A stretch of 15,242 nucleotides of DNA, from positions 1 to 15,242 of the forward strand of contig CAZGQD010000034.1 of NCBI GenBank assembly GCA_964527395.1. The letters are read 5' to 3'. How positions within the stretch are numbered: the first letter of the stretch is position 1; the number at the start of each line of letters is the position of its first letter. Shown piece after piece: positions 5,772 through 12,207 of this stretch. Position numbers and translations under genes: made by a program. The notes below the pieces were generated by a model. It worked only from the letters and a program-made list of their open reading frames with translations, did no database searches and was not told the DNA's origin. This DNA comes from GCA-2688265 sp964527395 (lineage in GTDB: Archaea > Nanobdellota > Nanobdellia > Woesearchaeales > GW2011-AR9).

Positions 5772-6147
5772 TTTTTATCCACTCCTTGATTTCTTTGTCT
5801 TCATAAAATCCTTCCCTAATACCAAGCATGATTCTTGAATTTTCTTCTTTATTGCTTATTTTAAACCTTTTTTTATTATTTATTAAAAATTTTTTTGTTA
5901 CTATGAATGCTGTCCTTCTATTGCCACTTGCAAAAACATGACCTCTGACAAGGCCAATCATGATGGAAGTTGCCTTATCATAGAGATCACCTTCTTCCTC
6001 TTGGTACTTTTTGAGTATTTTTCTTAACTTTTCTAAACTTAAAACCTTATGTTGATCTTTTTTCTTCTCAGGTATTAGTAGTAGAACTAGTGCGTTTAAT
6101 TCTATTATCTTATCTGCTGAAGGATAAAGTATCTCTTTTTTTGCCAT
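5740..6147 (-). CDS. Doc-like Fic-domain protein (death-on-curing family)
   Basis: This 135-residue single-domain Fic/Doc protein has its core motif at residues 70-78, HVFASGNRR followed by TAF, matching HxFxx(G/A)NxR(T). The helices before it (LEKLRKILKKY, LYDKATSIMIGLVRG) fit the Doc fold. Doc proteins phosphorylate EF-Tu and other Fic proteins add AMP to targets; which applies here is not visible. The position usually held by Asp/Glu, a metal ligand, is Ser74, so activity may differ or be lost. No inhibitory helix motif is present, so a separate antitoxin would be expected; the 40-residue frame overlapping its 3' end is the obvious candidate. A TATA box about 27 nt upstream supports the start at 6147. 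The gene lies between two direct copies of the zinc-ribbon gene's 3' end. Confidence 0.8.
   Translation of the reverse strand: MAKKEILYPSADKIIELNALVLLLIPEKKKDQHKVLSLEKLRKILKKYQEEEGDLYDKATSIMIGLVRGHVFASGNRRTAFIVTKKFLINNKKRFKISNKEENSRIMLGIREGFYEDKEIKEWIKNGKIRKFKRH
5782..5787 (-). promoter_or_regulatory. Shine-Dalgarno sequence of the 40-residue gene
   Basis: AAGGAG on the minus strand, 10 nt before the ATG at 5771, inside the Doc-like coding sequence. It is the main support for this small gene being translated. Confidence 0.6.
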
Positions 6148-6169
6148 GATAGAGAAGTATTGTATTAGA

Positions 6170-6178
6170 CTTTAAATC
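6170..6178 (-). promoter_or_regulatory. TATA box of the Doc-like gene
   Basis: GATTTAAAG on the minus strand is centred about 27 nt before the ATG at 6147, indicating a leaderless transcript separate from the zinc-ribbon gene upstream. Confidence 0.55.
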
Positions 6179-6189
6179 TTTTGTTTTAC

Positions 6190-6277
6190 TTATTCCTCGG
6201 ATAACACTGCTTTTTTTAGGCTTTCTAAGCTTGATTCTGATGATTCTTGGATATTTGATTCAGGTGTTGCTGCTGTT
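6190..6277 (-). repeat. Direct repeat, parental copy, at the 3' end of the zinc-ribbon gene
   Basis: This segment is repeated in the same orientation at 5548-5635 with about eight mismatches. The repeats bracket the roughly 550-bp Doc cassette. The similarity stops abruptly just past position 6277 of this copy and 5635 of the other. Confidence 0.85.
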
Positions 6278-6570
6278 TCTTGTGAATCTGAATCTATTGT
6301 TGATTTTGCCTTTTTAGTTACTTTTGTTGCTTTAGATGCTCTTTTTGATTTGGTTTTGGATTTGCTGTTTACTATAATATATTGACCTTCTTCATCTATT
6401 GTTACTTTTTCATCTATGAACTTTTTTAGCTGTTTTGCTTGTTCCTCTAGTGGCAAGAGGAGGCTGATGTCACCAAAGAAGTCTATGGCACATTCTTTAC
6501 AGTAGTAATCAGAAGTACTCTTTAGAACGAATTTAGCTGGATCATCACAAAGACAGCATATCTTAGCCAT
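6190..6570 (-). CDS. Zinc-ribbon protein with a basic and then serine-rich acidic tail
   Basis: This is a 126-residue protein. Two CxxC pairs, C5-C8 and C24-C27 (CCLC and CKEC), form a likely zinc-binding knuckle near the N-terminus. A helical segment (LLPLEEQAKQLKKFIDEKV) follows. The C-terminal half is low-complexity: a lysine/serine-rich stretch (about 68-90), then a serine- and glutamate-rich tail. Short proteins with this N-terminal plan are, in my recollection, common in Woesearchaeota-type genomes; their function is not established. A nucleic-acid or protein-binding adaptor role is plausible but unproven. The start at 6570 has a TATA box 25 nt upstream and no ribosome binding site, so the transcript is probably leaderless. 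The last 28 codons are duplicated at 5548-5635. Confidence 0.75.
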   Translation of the reverse strand: MAKICCLCDDPAKFVLKSTSDYYCKECAIDFFGDISLLLPLEEQAKQLKKFIDEKVTIDEEGQYIIVNSKSKTKSKRASKATKVTKKAKSTIDSDSQETAATPESNIQESSESSLESLKKAVLSEE

Positions 6571-6590
6571 GCGTGTTTTTATAGAAGGTT

Positions 6591-6600
6591 TATTTAAAAA
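6591..6600 (-). promoter_or_regulatory. TATA box of the zinc-ribbon gene, possibly bidirectional
   Basis: TTTTTAAATA on the minus strand is centred 25 nt before the ATG at 6570. Read on the plus strand it is TATTTAAAAA, about 20-25 nt before the outer stem of RNA copy 2 (6615), so the same site could in principle fire in both directions. Confidence 0.55.
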
Positions 6601-6614
6601 GGTTTTTCTTGTTT

Positions 6615-6892
6615 GGATGCTGGGTACTTAAGCTGACCTTTATGGAAAAATCATTTTCCAGACGCTGAATTTTAGCAAATTCATCATTTTGCGATTTTAT
6701 AATAAAAGTCCTATGGCGCTTGGCCAGACTTACCGCAGGTCTAAACAACTACGCAATAATTTTTGTTCTATTTCATGAACAAAAATGCTTGTTGTTGGTG
6801 TAATTTCATAATGTAATTGCCAGTGAGGAGGCAAGCGCGCCAAAGACTTTTTACCAATTATCGCAAAAGGCCAGAACAAAGACCCAGTATCC
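6615..6892 (+). ncRNA. Candidate structured RNA, copy 2, with nested outer stems
   Basis: The conserved core is 6716-6838. P1 is GCGCTTG 6716-6722 with CAAGCGC 6832-6838, continued by CC 6724-6725 with GG 6830-6831 across a bulged G. The shared blocks are AGACTTA 6726-6732, CGCAGGT 6734-6740, AATGCT 6784-6789 and TGCCAGTGAG 6818-6827. P2 is AACAAC 6744-6749 with GTTGTT 6791-6796, capped by TTTTTGTTC 6760-6768 with GAACAAAAA 6777-6785. Three further nested stems enclose the core: AAAAGTC 6704-6710 with GACTTTT 6845-6851, TTTTGCGAT 6687-6695 with ATCGCAAAA 6860-6868, and GGATGCTGGGT 6615-6625 with ACCCAGTATCC 6882-6892 (one G-U pair on the plus strand). Two side hairpins lie at 6643-6660 and 6667-6682. 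The whole gene-free stretch is thus one folded unit. Function unknown. Confidence 0.65.
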
Positions 6893-6918
6893 TTGTTTGA
6901 GCTTGAGGTTAGCTGTGC

Positions 6919-8178
6919 TTAGCTTAAGAGAGCTTTGACTATCTCATCTATCTCATGGCCTAGAATTGAAGAACCGTTGTATTTAGTGTTCCAAAGTGCT
7001 GCATTTAGAAGAGTTTCTTTTGCATGATTTTTGCTTGTTTCGTCTGTTGGTAAGAATTCGTCTAGTAAGTTATAGTGGATGGCTGTTGCTACTAGTTCTG
7101 AGGATCTGATGATGCTGGGTTTGCCTGTTTCTATTAAGAATTGGTCTACAACAGACCTGTTTACATTTACTCTCTTCTTTTTTCTAATCTCTAGTAACTT
7201 TTTCATGCCTGTGCTTTTTTCTAGAAGGAGCCTTAAGGTTCGCTCATCAATTACTACAGTTTTGTTATTTTCTTGCCTGGCTGCTACAATTGTCTCTATT
7301 TCTCCTGCTTGAAGGATTTCTATCTTTCCTTCTTTGATACTGTAGGCGCTGTTTGCTAGGTTTGTAATCTTTTTTACTCTTGTTTGTGGTATTTTTTTTG
7401 TGTATATTTGGATTACATTATCTCTTAGGAGTTTTTTTATCTGAAGTACCTCAAAAGCGAACCTTTTGATCTGTTTTGGCCTGGTTATGACTTCATCAAT
7501 CACTGATGGAGTGATATAGAATGTGGCGTTACTGTAACCTTTTAGTTTTTTTAAGGTTTGGATTAAGCCAGCCATAGTGAGAGTTATTAATGGTCCGGCG
7601 TCCAAGAAAAGGACAGGATTGTTGCCTTTTTGGAAGAGTTTTATAGCTTGTTTGATTCTTGCTTTAGCAGGGCTACTTTCTGAGTGTTTTTCTATTGCAC
7701 TACTTTGTCTTAGATATTGCTGCAATTCCCACCTGTCAATATCCATAATACTTGCTGCTCTTTGAATTGAAAGCCCCTGTTCTAGAAGTTTGCTTGATTT
7801 TTTTATTTTTGCTGCAGTAATAATATCATTAAAATGCACTTTTACGTTTTTGTTGCAGTGTTTGATTAATTCAAAACAAATCTTTAACTTTTTGTTATAT
7901 CTGCCATAGTTTTTTTGTTTAAGACCTTCTTTTGCAGAAATTAAGTTGTTATTAATATCTTTATAGTGATCTGTTGTAATGCAAGAATTGGATTTGTATA
8001 AAGAATAAATTAAGACTGCTAGTGTAGCTGCATCATAGTTTTGATAATAAGCTACGTCTTGGACCAAATGGTCTGAGAGTCTTTTTAGTTCCTCTTTATC
8101 CTTTGATTCCTTAGATTCAAGAATTGTTAAGAGTTTGTCTAGGTCTTTTAATAAGGATTTACGCATGATTCCTTTCAT
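6919..8178 (-). CDS. HTH-PIN domain protein
   Basis: This 419-residue protein has an all-helical N-terminal region (about 1-125), a helix-turn-helix-like segment (about 130-158, GLSIQRAASIMDIDRWELQQYL), and a C-terminal PIN-type nuclease domain (about 188-320). PIN acidic residues are visible as D193 in LFLDAGPL, E229 in SVIDEV, the glutamates in AGEIE at 291-295, and D311 in VVIDER. The last 90 residues are helical. PIN domains cut single-stranded RNA, often as VapC toxins. This protein is far longer than a VapC (about 130 residues) and has no adjacent antitoxin, so a housekeeping RNA-processing or regulatory role is more likely. A TATA box 28 nt before 8178 supports this start; Met5 is a possible alternative. 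The box overlaps the 3' end of the upstream oxidase gene region. Confidence 0.75.
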   Translation of the reverse strand: MKGIMRKSLLKDLDKLLTILESKESKDKEELKRLSDHLVQDVAYYQNYDAATLAVLIYSLYKSNSCITTDHYKDINNNLISAKEGLKQKNYGRYNKKLKICFELIKHCNKNVKVHFNDIITAAKIKKSSKLLEQGLSIQRAASIMDIDRWELQQYLRQSSAIEKHSESSPAKARIKQAIKLFQKGNNPVLFLDAGPLITLTMAGLIQTLKKLKGYSNATFYITPSVIDEVITRPKQIKRFAFEVLQIKKLLRDNVIQIYTKKIPQTRVKKITNLANSAYSIKEGKIEILQAGEIETIVAARQENNKTVVIDERTLRLLLEKSTGMKKLLEIRKKKRVNVNRSVVDQFLIETGKPSIIRSSELVATAIHYNLLDEFLPTDETSKNHAKETLLNAALWNTKYNGSSILGHEIDEIVKALLS

Positions 8179-8202
8179 AGTAAAGTAAAAGAAAGAAAAG
8201 TG

Positions 8203-8212
8203 GTATATAAAG
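8203..8212 (-). promoter_or_regulatory. TATA box of the HTH-PIN gene
   Basis: CTTTATATAC-type box on the minus strand, about 28 nt before the ATG at 8178, just past the stop codon of the flavoenzyme gene. Confidence 0.65.
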
Positions 8213-8217
8213 ATTGG

Positions 8218-9405
8218 TTATTTGCGATTGTCTATAGGACCTAAAAGATCTTCCCTAACAGTTCTAGCTATTGAAAGTGCTGCAGTTAGACCAGGAGACA
8301 TTATACCCACAAGGTTAATCATTCCAGAGTATCTAGGATCTTGCTCAATTACAAAATCTTTTGAACCTTTCAAAAATGCCAAGATACCTGTTTGATGTAA
8401 AGCGATATCTTCTAGATTTAATGAAGGAAAATAACCTTGTACTGCTCTTAAAAAATCTTCTCTTCTTGCAAGACCTGATCTGTAATCTTCTTTACCAAAT
8501 CTAAAAGAATTTTCTGTGAATAAAGGACTAACTGTTACAAGATTACTAAGTTTAAATCCATCTTGTCCATCATAATCAAAAGTCGGTGTCAAATGAACCC
8601 CAACAGAACGATGTGTTGATCCATCTGGTTTTGTAATTAAACTAGGTGCTGGATAAACATTTCTTCTAACTTCAAGTTCTGGCCGATCAATAGTGAATTT
8701 TGCAGCTTCGCCCCTACCTGGAAGGATAGTGTAGGGTAAATCTGGGCTAACCATTTTAGCTATTTGGTCACTCCAAAGACCAGCAGCATTAACTATTTTG
8801 CTTGTTGTGAAAGAATATCCGTCATCACCTTGTGTTACTGTTACTTCAAAACCATCATCAATTGGCCTAATATCTTCAACTTTAGTGTTACAAAGATAGT
8901 TTGTGCCATTTTTTTCTGACAATTCTTTTAGTTTTGTAACGTATGCAGCTGCCTCAACTATTCCAGAACTCGGTACCCAAAGTGCAGATTGAGCTACAAC
9001 ATTTGGTTCCCTTTCCCTGACATAATCTCCAGAGACCATCCTTATACCAGGAACTCTGTTTTCGTGACTAATTCTTAAAAGTCTTTCTAATTCACTTTGA
9101 TCTTGATTGTTTGCCGCTACAATAAATTTTCCAGTCTGTGCAATAGGGACATTAATTTCACCACAAAGTTGGTAAAGCATTTCATTTCCCCGAACACAGT
9201 GAAAAGCTCTTTTTGGAGCCACTCTTTGATCATAATATACTCCAGCATGAGTTACTCCAGCACTCCTAGAAGATTGATTTTCTCCAGGAATATCTGGATT
9301 TTTATCTAGAACAGCAATATTTGCTCCTTGATAAGTATTCGACAATTCATAAGCATTCGCTTGACCAACCACACCAGCACCAATTACGGTGATGTCTGTA
9401 TCCAT
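8218..9405 (-). CDS. lhgO: L-2-hydroxyglutarate oxidase-like FAD-dependent oxidoreductase
   Basis: This 395-residue protein belongs to the DAO/GlpD flavoprotein superfamily, of the length usual for LhgO/L2HGDH. The FAD-binding GxGxxG is at residues 9-14 (GAGVVG), with an acidic residue ending the second strand (D34). SRSAGVTHAGVYY at about 46-58 matches the substrate-side motif (NSGVIHAGIYY) of the family, and a C-terminal glycine-rich FAD segment is seen in GIMSPGLTAA. Family members oxidise L-2-hydroxyglutarate to 2-oxoglutarate and pass electrons to oxygen or quinones; the substrate here is inferred. It is divergent from a TrmB-type regulator, with a palindrome between, so local regulation is likely. 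It contains only 16 lysines, against roughly 10 percent in neighbouring proteins, which suggests a different history such as horizontal transfer. The start is supported by a TATA box 25 nt upstream. Confidence 0.82.
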   Translation of the reverse strand: MDTDITVIGAGVVGQANAYELSNTYQGANIAVLDKNPDIPGENQSSRSAGVTHAGVYYDQRVAPKRAFHCVRGNEMLYQLCGEINVPIAQTGKFIVAANNQDQSELERLLRISHENRVPGIRMVSGDYVREREPNVVAQSALWVPSSGIVEAAAYVTKLKELSEKNGTNYLCNTKVEDIRPIDDGFEVTVTQGDDGYSFTTSKIVNAAGLWSDQIAKMVSPDLPYTILPGRGEAAKFTIDRPELEVRRNVYPAPSLITKPDGSTHRSVGVHLTPTFDYDGQDGFKLSNLVTVSPLFTENSFRFGKEDYRSGLARREDFLRAVQGYFPSLNLEDIALHQTGILAFLKGSKDFVIEQDPRYSGMINLVGIMSPGLTAALSIARTVREDLLGPIDNRK

Positions 9406-9423
9406 GTGTATCTGTGCGACACT

Positions 9424-9436
9424 CTTTATTATAAAG
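9424..9436 (-). promoter_or_regulatory. TATA box of the lhgO-like gene
   Basis: CTTTATAATAAAG on the minus strand is centred 25 nt before the ATG at 9405, giving a leaderless transcript. The box is itself nearly palindromic. Confidence 0.65.
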
Positions 9437-9443
9437 TAATGCA

Positions 9444-9457
9444 GTAGTAGTTACTAC
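9444..9457. promoter_or_regulatory. Palindromic operator candidate between lhgO-like and TrmB-like genes
   Basis: GTAGTA-GT-TACTAC is a perfect 6-bp inverted repeat with a 2-bp centre. It lies 8 bp upstream of the TATA box of the flavoenzyme gene and about 90 bp from the TATA box of the divergent regulator. Its position fits an activator or repressor site for the TrmB-like protein. That link is inferred. Confidence 0.4.
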
Positions 9458-9542
9458 GTTGCTATTCGCTGATTTTTTGTCGTCGTGAATATTTTCCTTT
9501 TTGTGAGATCAATATAGTCTTTTTTACTTCATTATCCAAAGG

Positions 9543-9552
9543 TTATTTAAAG
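9543..9552 (+). promoter_or_regulatory. TATA box of the TrmB-like regulator gene
   Basis: TTATTTAAAG is centred about 27 nt before the ATG at 9574, consistent with leaderless transcription. Confidence 0.6.
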
Positions 9553-9573
9553 AAAGAGGCTTTTTTTGTAGTA

Positions 9574-10320
9574 ATGATAGATACTATTGGAATATTTATG
9601 GGCCTTGGGATGACTAAAAATGAGGCTAAAATACTACATACATTGTATAAAATTGGCACATGTAACCTTGCCGAGCTTAGTAAATCAGCTAAGATACATA
9701 GAGCAAATACATATGACGCAATAGACAACCTTAGCTCTAAGGCTCTTGTGACAATTATTCAAAAAGACGGGAAAAAAAGATATCAGGCAGTACCACCTGA
9801 GAATTTGTTAAATGTTGTAAAATCCAAGGAAATGATGGTTAAAGAATTGATTCCAAAATTGGAGATAGATTATTCTTTTGGAACAAAAAAGAATCTTGTT
9901 GATGTTAAGGAAGGGCCGCAAGCAATTCGAGACTTATTCTTAAGCTATTTAGATAAAGGAGATGATATTTACACTTATGGAGTGCCAAAACATGCAGTAA
10001 GTAAATTTGGAGTTTCTTTTCAAAATAGATTTCATAAAATGAGGATTTCTCAAAAGCAAAAGATGTACCACATATACAACAGTGATGCATTTGAAAGAGT
10101 AAAAGCTTTGAAAGAGATGAAATTTACTCCGGTTAGAATGTTACCTCCAGAATATGATTGTCCAGTTGGAACAAGAATATGTGGTGATTCAGTAACTATC
10201 ACTTTTTATGGCAAAGAAGTTACAACTGTGACCTTTAAAAACAAAGATATTGCGCAAGCTTATAAGAGATATTTCTTTATTTTATGGGAAAAAGCAAAGC
10301 CTTTTGATAATTCGAACTAA
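9574..10320 (+). CDS. TrmB-family transcriptional regulator
   Basis: This 248-residue protein has the N-terminal winged helix typical of TrmB: GLTKNEAK-type opening (LGMTKNEAKILHTL at about 11-24), recognition region (LAELSKSAKIHRANTYDAIDNL at about 32-53, in two parts), then a wing with KDGKKRYQAVPPENLL at about 64-79. A short linker follows, and then an effector-type region with DIYTYGVP and FKNKDIAQAYKRYFFILW, seen in the shorter non-sugar-binding TrmB proteins. It is one of two plus-strand genes and is divergent from the flavoenzyme gene, which is its most likely target. The stop codon overlaps the stop of the convergent CTP synthase gene by a few bases, so there is no intergenic terminator. 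Confidence 0.82.
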   Translation: MIDTIGIFMGLGMTKNEAKILHTLYKIGTCNLAELSKSAKIHRANTYDAIDNLSSKALVTIIQKDGKKRYQAVPPENLLNVVKSKEMMVKELIPKLEIDYSFGTKKNLVDVKEGPQAIRDLFLSYLDKGDDIYTYGVPKHAVSKFGVSFQNRFHKMRISQKQKMYHIYNSDAFERVKALKEMKFTPVRMLPPEYDCPVGTRICGDSVTITFYGKEVTTVTFKNKDIAQAYKRYFFILWEKAKPFDNSN

Positions 10321-12053
10321 ACCAACTTGGTTTGAGTATTAGTCTTCTGGTTTAAGGCTGCCTCTAAAAGTTCCAAAAACAATGGATGTGGTTTGAAAGG
10401 ACTACTTTTATACTCAGGATGGGCTTGAGTTGCAACAAAGAAAGGATGTTCTTCTTGGTTTAACTCAATTAATTCTACAAATTCGTTATCAGGACTAGTA
10501 CCACTGAAAATGAAACCATGTTGTTCTAAGATTTGTCGGTATTTGTTATTGAATTCGTATCTGTGACGGTGTCTTTCACTGATGGTGTTGCTGTCTTTGT
10601 CTTTGAAAGCATTATGTTTATCGTAGATTTGGTGAGCTAAAGTATCTTTTTTTATTATGCAATCAAAAGAACCTAATCTCATGGAAGTTCCTTCGCCTTT
10701 AATTGTTTGATATTTTTCGTTGAAAGGTATTGAATGAATGATCTGGTGCTCTGCTTTGTCGTTACATTCTTCAGCATGTGAGTCACTTAAGTTGCATTTG
10801 GATCTGGCGTATTCAACACAAGCTAGCTGCATACCATAACAAAGGCCAAGGTAAGGGATTTTGTTCTCTCTTGCAAACTTAATTGCAAGAATTTTACCAT
10901 CCACACCCCTATTACCCCAGCCGATTGGAACAATTATAGCGTCTGTGTTCTCTAGAAGCTGTGTTCCTTCTTCTTCAATTCGTTCTGTAGAAATGAATTT
11001 GATGTTGATATTTGTGTCTTTTTCCCAAGCTGCATGTTTGATTGCTTGTACCAATGAATCATATACATCTACAAGTTCATAATCTCCTTGGTTTTTTGAG
11101 AGATATTTTCCTGCGATTGTAATGGTGAGATTCTTTGATTTTTCTTTTGTGATCTTTGTTACTAATTCTTTCCAATCGTCAAGGTTGATTCTGTGAGGGA
11201 AAAGACCTGCATGATGAAGAAGTTTGCTATCAAATTCTTGCTCTGCGAATACTAAAGGTAATCTGTAAATTGTGTCAACATCTGGAGCCATGATGACTTT
11301 TTCACCAGGAATGCTAGTTTTTAGGCCTAAAAGGTATCTTCTTCTTTTGTCTAATTCAACTTCCCCTCTCAAAACTAGAAAATCTGGTTGGATACCCATG
11401 CTCATTAGTTGGCTAACAGACATCTGAGTTGGTTTTGTTTTAGGTTCACCAATATGTTTTGGCATTGGAAGATAGCTAACGTGAACGTTTATGATCTTTC
11501 CTGGCATAGTTGCTTTCATTATACGGCAAGCTTCATAGTAAAGCATGTTTTGGTATTCACCAGCTGTGCCTCCCAATTCCACCATGACAATATCGTGGCC
11601 TTCGCCTGCATTGATGATTCTTTTGATAATTTCATTAGAAACGTGAGGGATTGCTTCAACATCTTCACCATCATAGCCCATGGATCGTTCTCTGTCTATA
11701 ACAGTTTTGTAGATCTGGCCCATAGTTGTAAAGTTTTTCTTCCCCATTTCCTTATTTAGGAATCTTTCGTAAGTTCCTAGGTCCATGTCTGCTTCTAGGC
11801 CGTCGTTACATAGAAATGGATCTCCGTGTTCGATTGGGTTAATTGTACCAGAATCAATATTAAGGTAATTTTCACATTTAATGCAACCAATATCGTAGCC
11901 GTGCTTTTGTAAAAGGACTGCTAATGAAGCTGCACATACACCTTTACCTATCCCTGAAATAACGCCACCAGAAATGAATATGTAGATTGGGTTAGAGCTG
12001 TTAGAACCGTTGTTCTTTTCGTTAATTGCCTTGATTAAGTTTGCTGGGTGCAC
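10317..12053 (-). CDS. pyrG: CTP synthase
   Basis: CTP synthase aminates UTP to CTP using ATP and glutamine. The synthetase domain starts at about residue 22 with ISGGVISGIGKGV (phosphate-binding loop), then the YLNIDSGTINPIEHGD block at about 63-78 and E159 in VELGGTAG, a metal-site position. The class I glutaminase domain occupies about 308-570, with nucleophile C405 (GLCYGMQ) and the H545-P-E547 dyad. The 578 residues exceed the usual 530-550 because of a 21-residue polar N-terminal extension. The start codon is GTG at 12051-12053, supported by a TATA box centred about 24 nt upstream. The oxyanion-region motif is PIGWGNRG where PGGFGxRG is usual, a variation to note. The gene is convergent with the TrmB-like gene, overlapping at the stop codons. 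Confidence 0.95.
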   Translation of the reverse strand: MHPANLIKAINEKNNGSNSSNPIYIFISGGVISGIGKGVCAASLAVLLQKHGYDIGCIKCENYLNIDSGTINPIEHGDPFLCNDGLEADMDLGTYERFLNKEMGKKNFTTMGQIYKTVIDRERSMGYDGEDVEAIPHVSNEIIKRIINAGEGHDIVMVELGGTAGEYQNMLYYEACRIMKATMPGKIINVHVSYLPMPKHIGEPKTKPTQMSVSQLMSMGIQPDFLVLRGEVELDKRRRYLLGLKTSIPGEKVIMAPDVDTIYRLPLVFAEQEFDSKLLHHAGLFPHRINLDDWKELVTKITKEKSKNLTITIAGKYLSKNQGDYELVDVYDSLVQAIKHAAWEKDTNINIKFISTERIEEEGTQLLENTDAIIVPIGWGNRGVDGKILAIKFARENKIPYLGLCYGMQLACVEYARSKCNLSDSHAEECNDKAEHQIIHSIPFNEKYQTIKGEGTSMRLGSFDCIIKKDTLAHQIYDKHNAFKDKDSNTISERHRHRYEFNNKYRQILEQHGFIFSGTSPDNEFVELIELNQEEHPFFVATQAHPEYKSSPFKPHPLFLELLEAALNQKTNTQTKLV

Positions 12054-12070
12054 GAGTATTTTTGTTCTGA

Positions 12071-12083
12071 GTTATTTATAAGG
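12071..12083 (-). promoter_or_regulatory. TATA box of pyrG
   Basis: CCTTATAAATAAC on the minus strand is centred about 24 nt before the GTG at 12053. It decides the start codon, since leaderless spacing fits this GTG. Confidence 0.65.
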
Positions 12084-12177
12084 ATTGTTGTATTGGAGTG
12101 ATTATTTGCTGCTCTAGATTCATTAGGAGCTGGAGTTTAAAGACGAGAAAGATTATTGATTTAAAAAATAAGAGAAA

Positions 12178-12186
12178 CTTTATATG
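12178..12186 (+). promoter_or_regulatory. TATA box of the SGNH hydrolase gene
   Basis: CTTTATATG is centred about 26 nt before the ATG at 12208. The 154-bp gap 12054-12207 holds this box and the divergent pyrG box and nothing else that I can identify. Confidence 0.65.
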
Positions 12187-12207
12187 TTGAGTTGTTTTAT
12201 GTGAGTT

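Noticed and set aside
6571..6918. Riboswitch-like leader on the minus strand for the downstream genes
   Set aside because: TATA boxes at leaderless spacing lie between RNA copies 1 and 2 and the genes they precede, and wobble pairs are G-U only on the plus strand.
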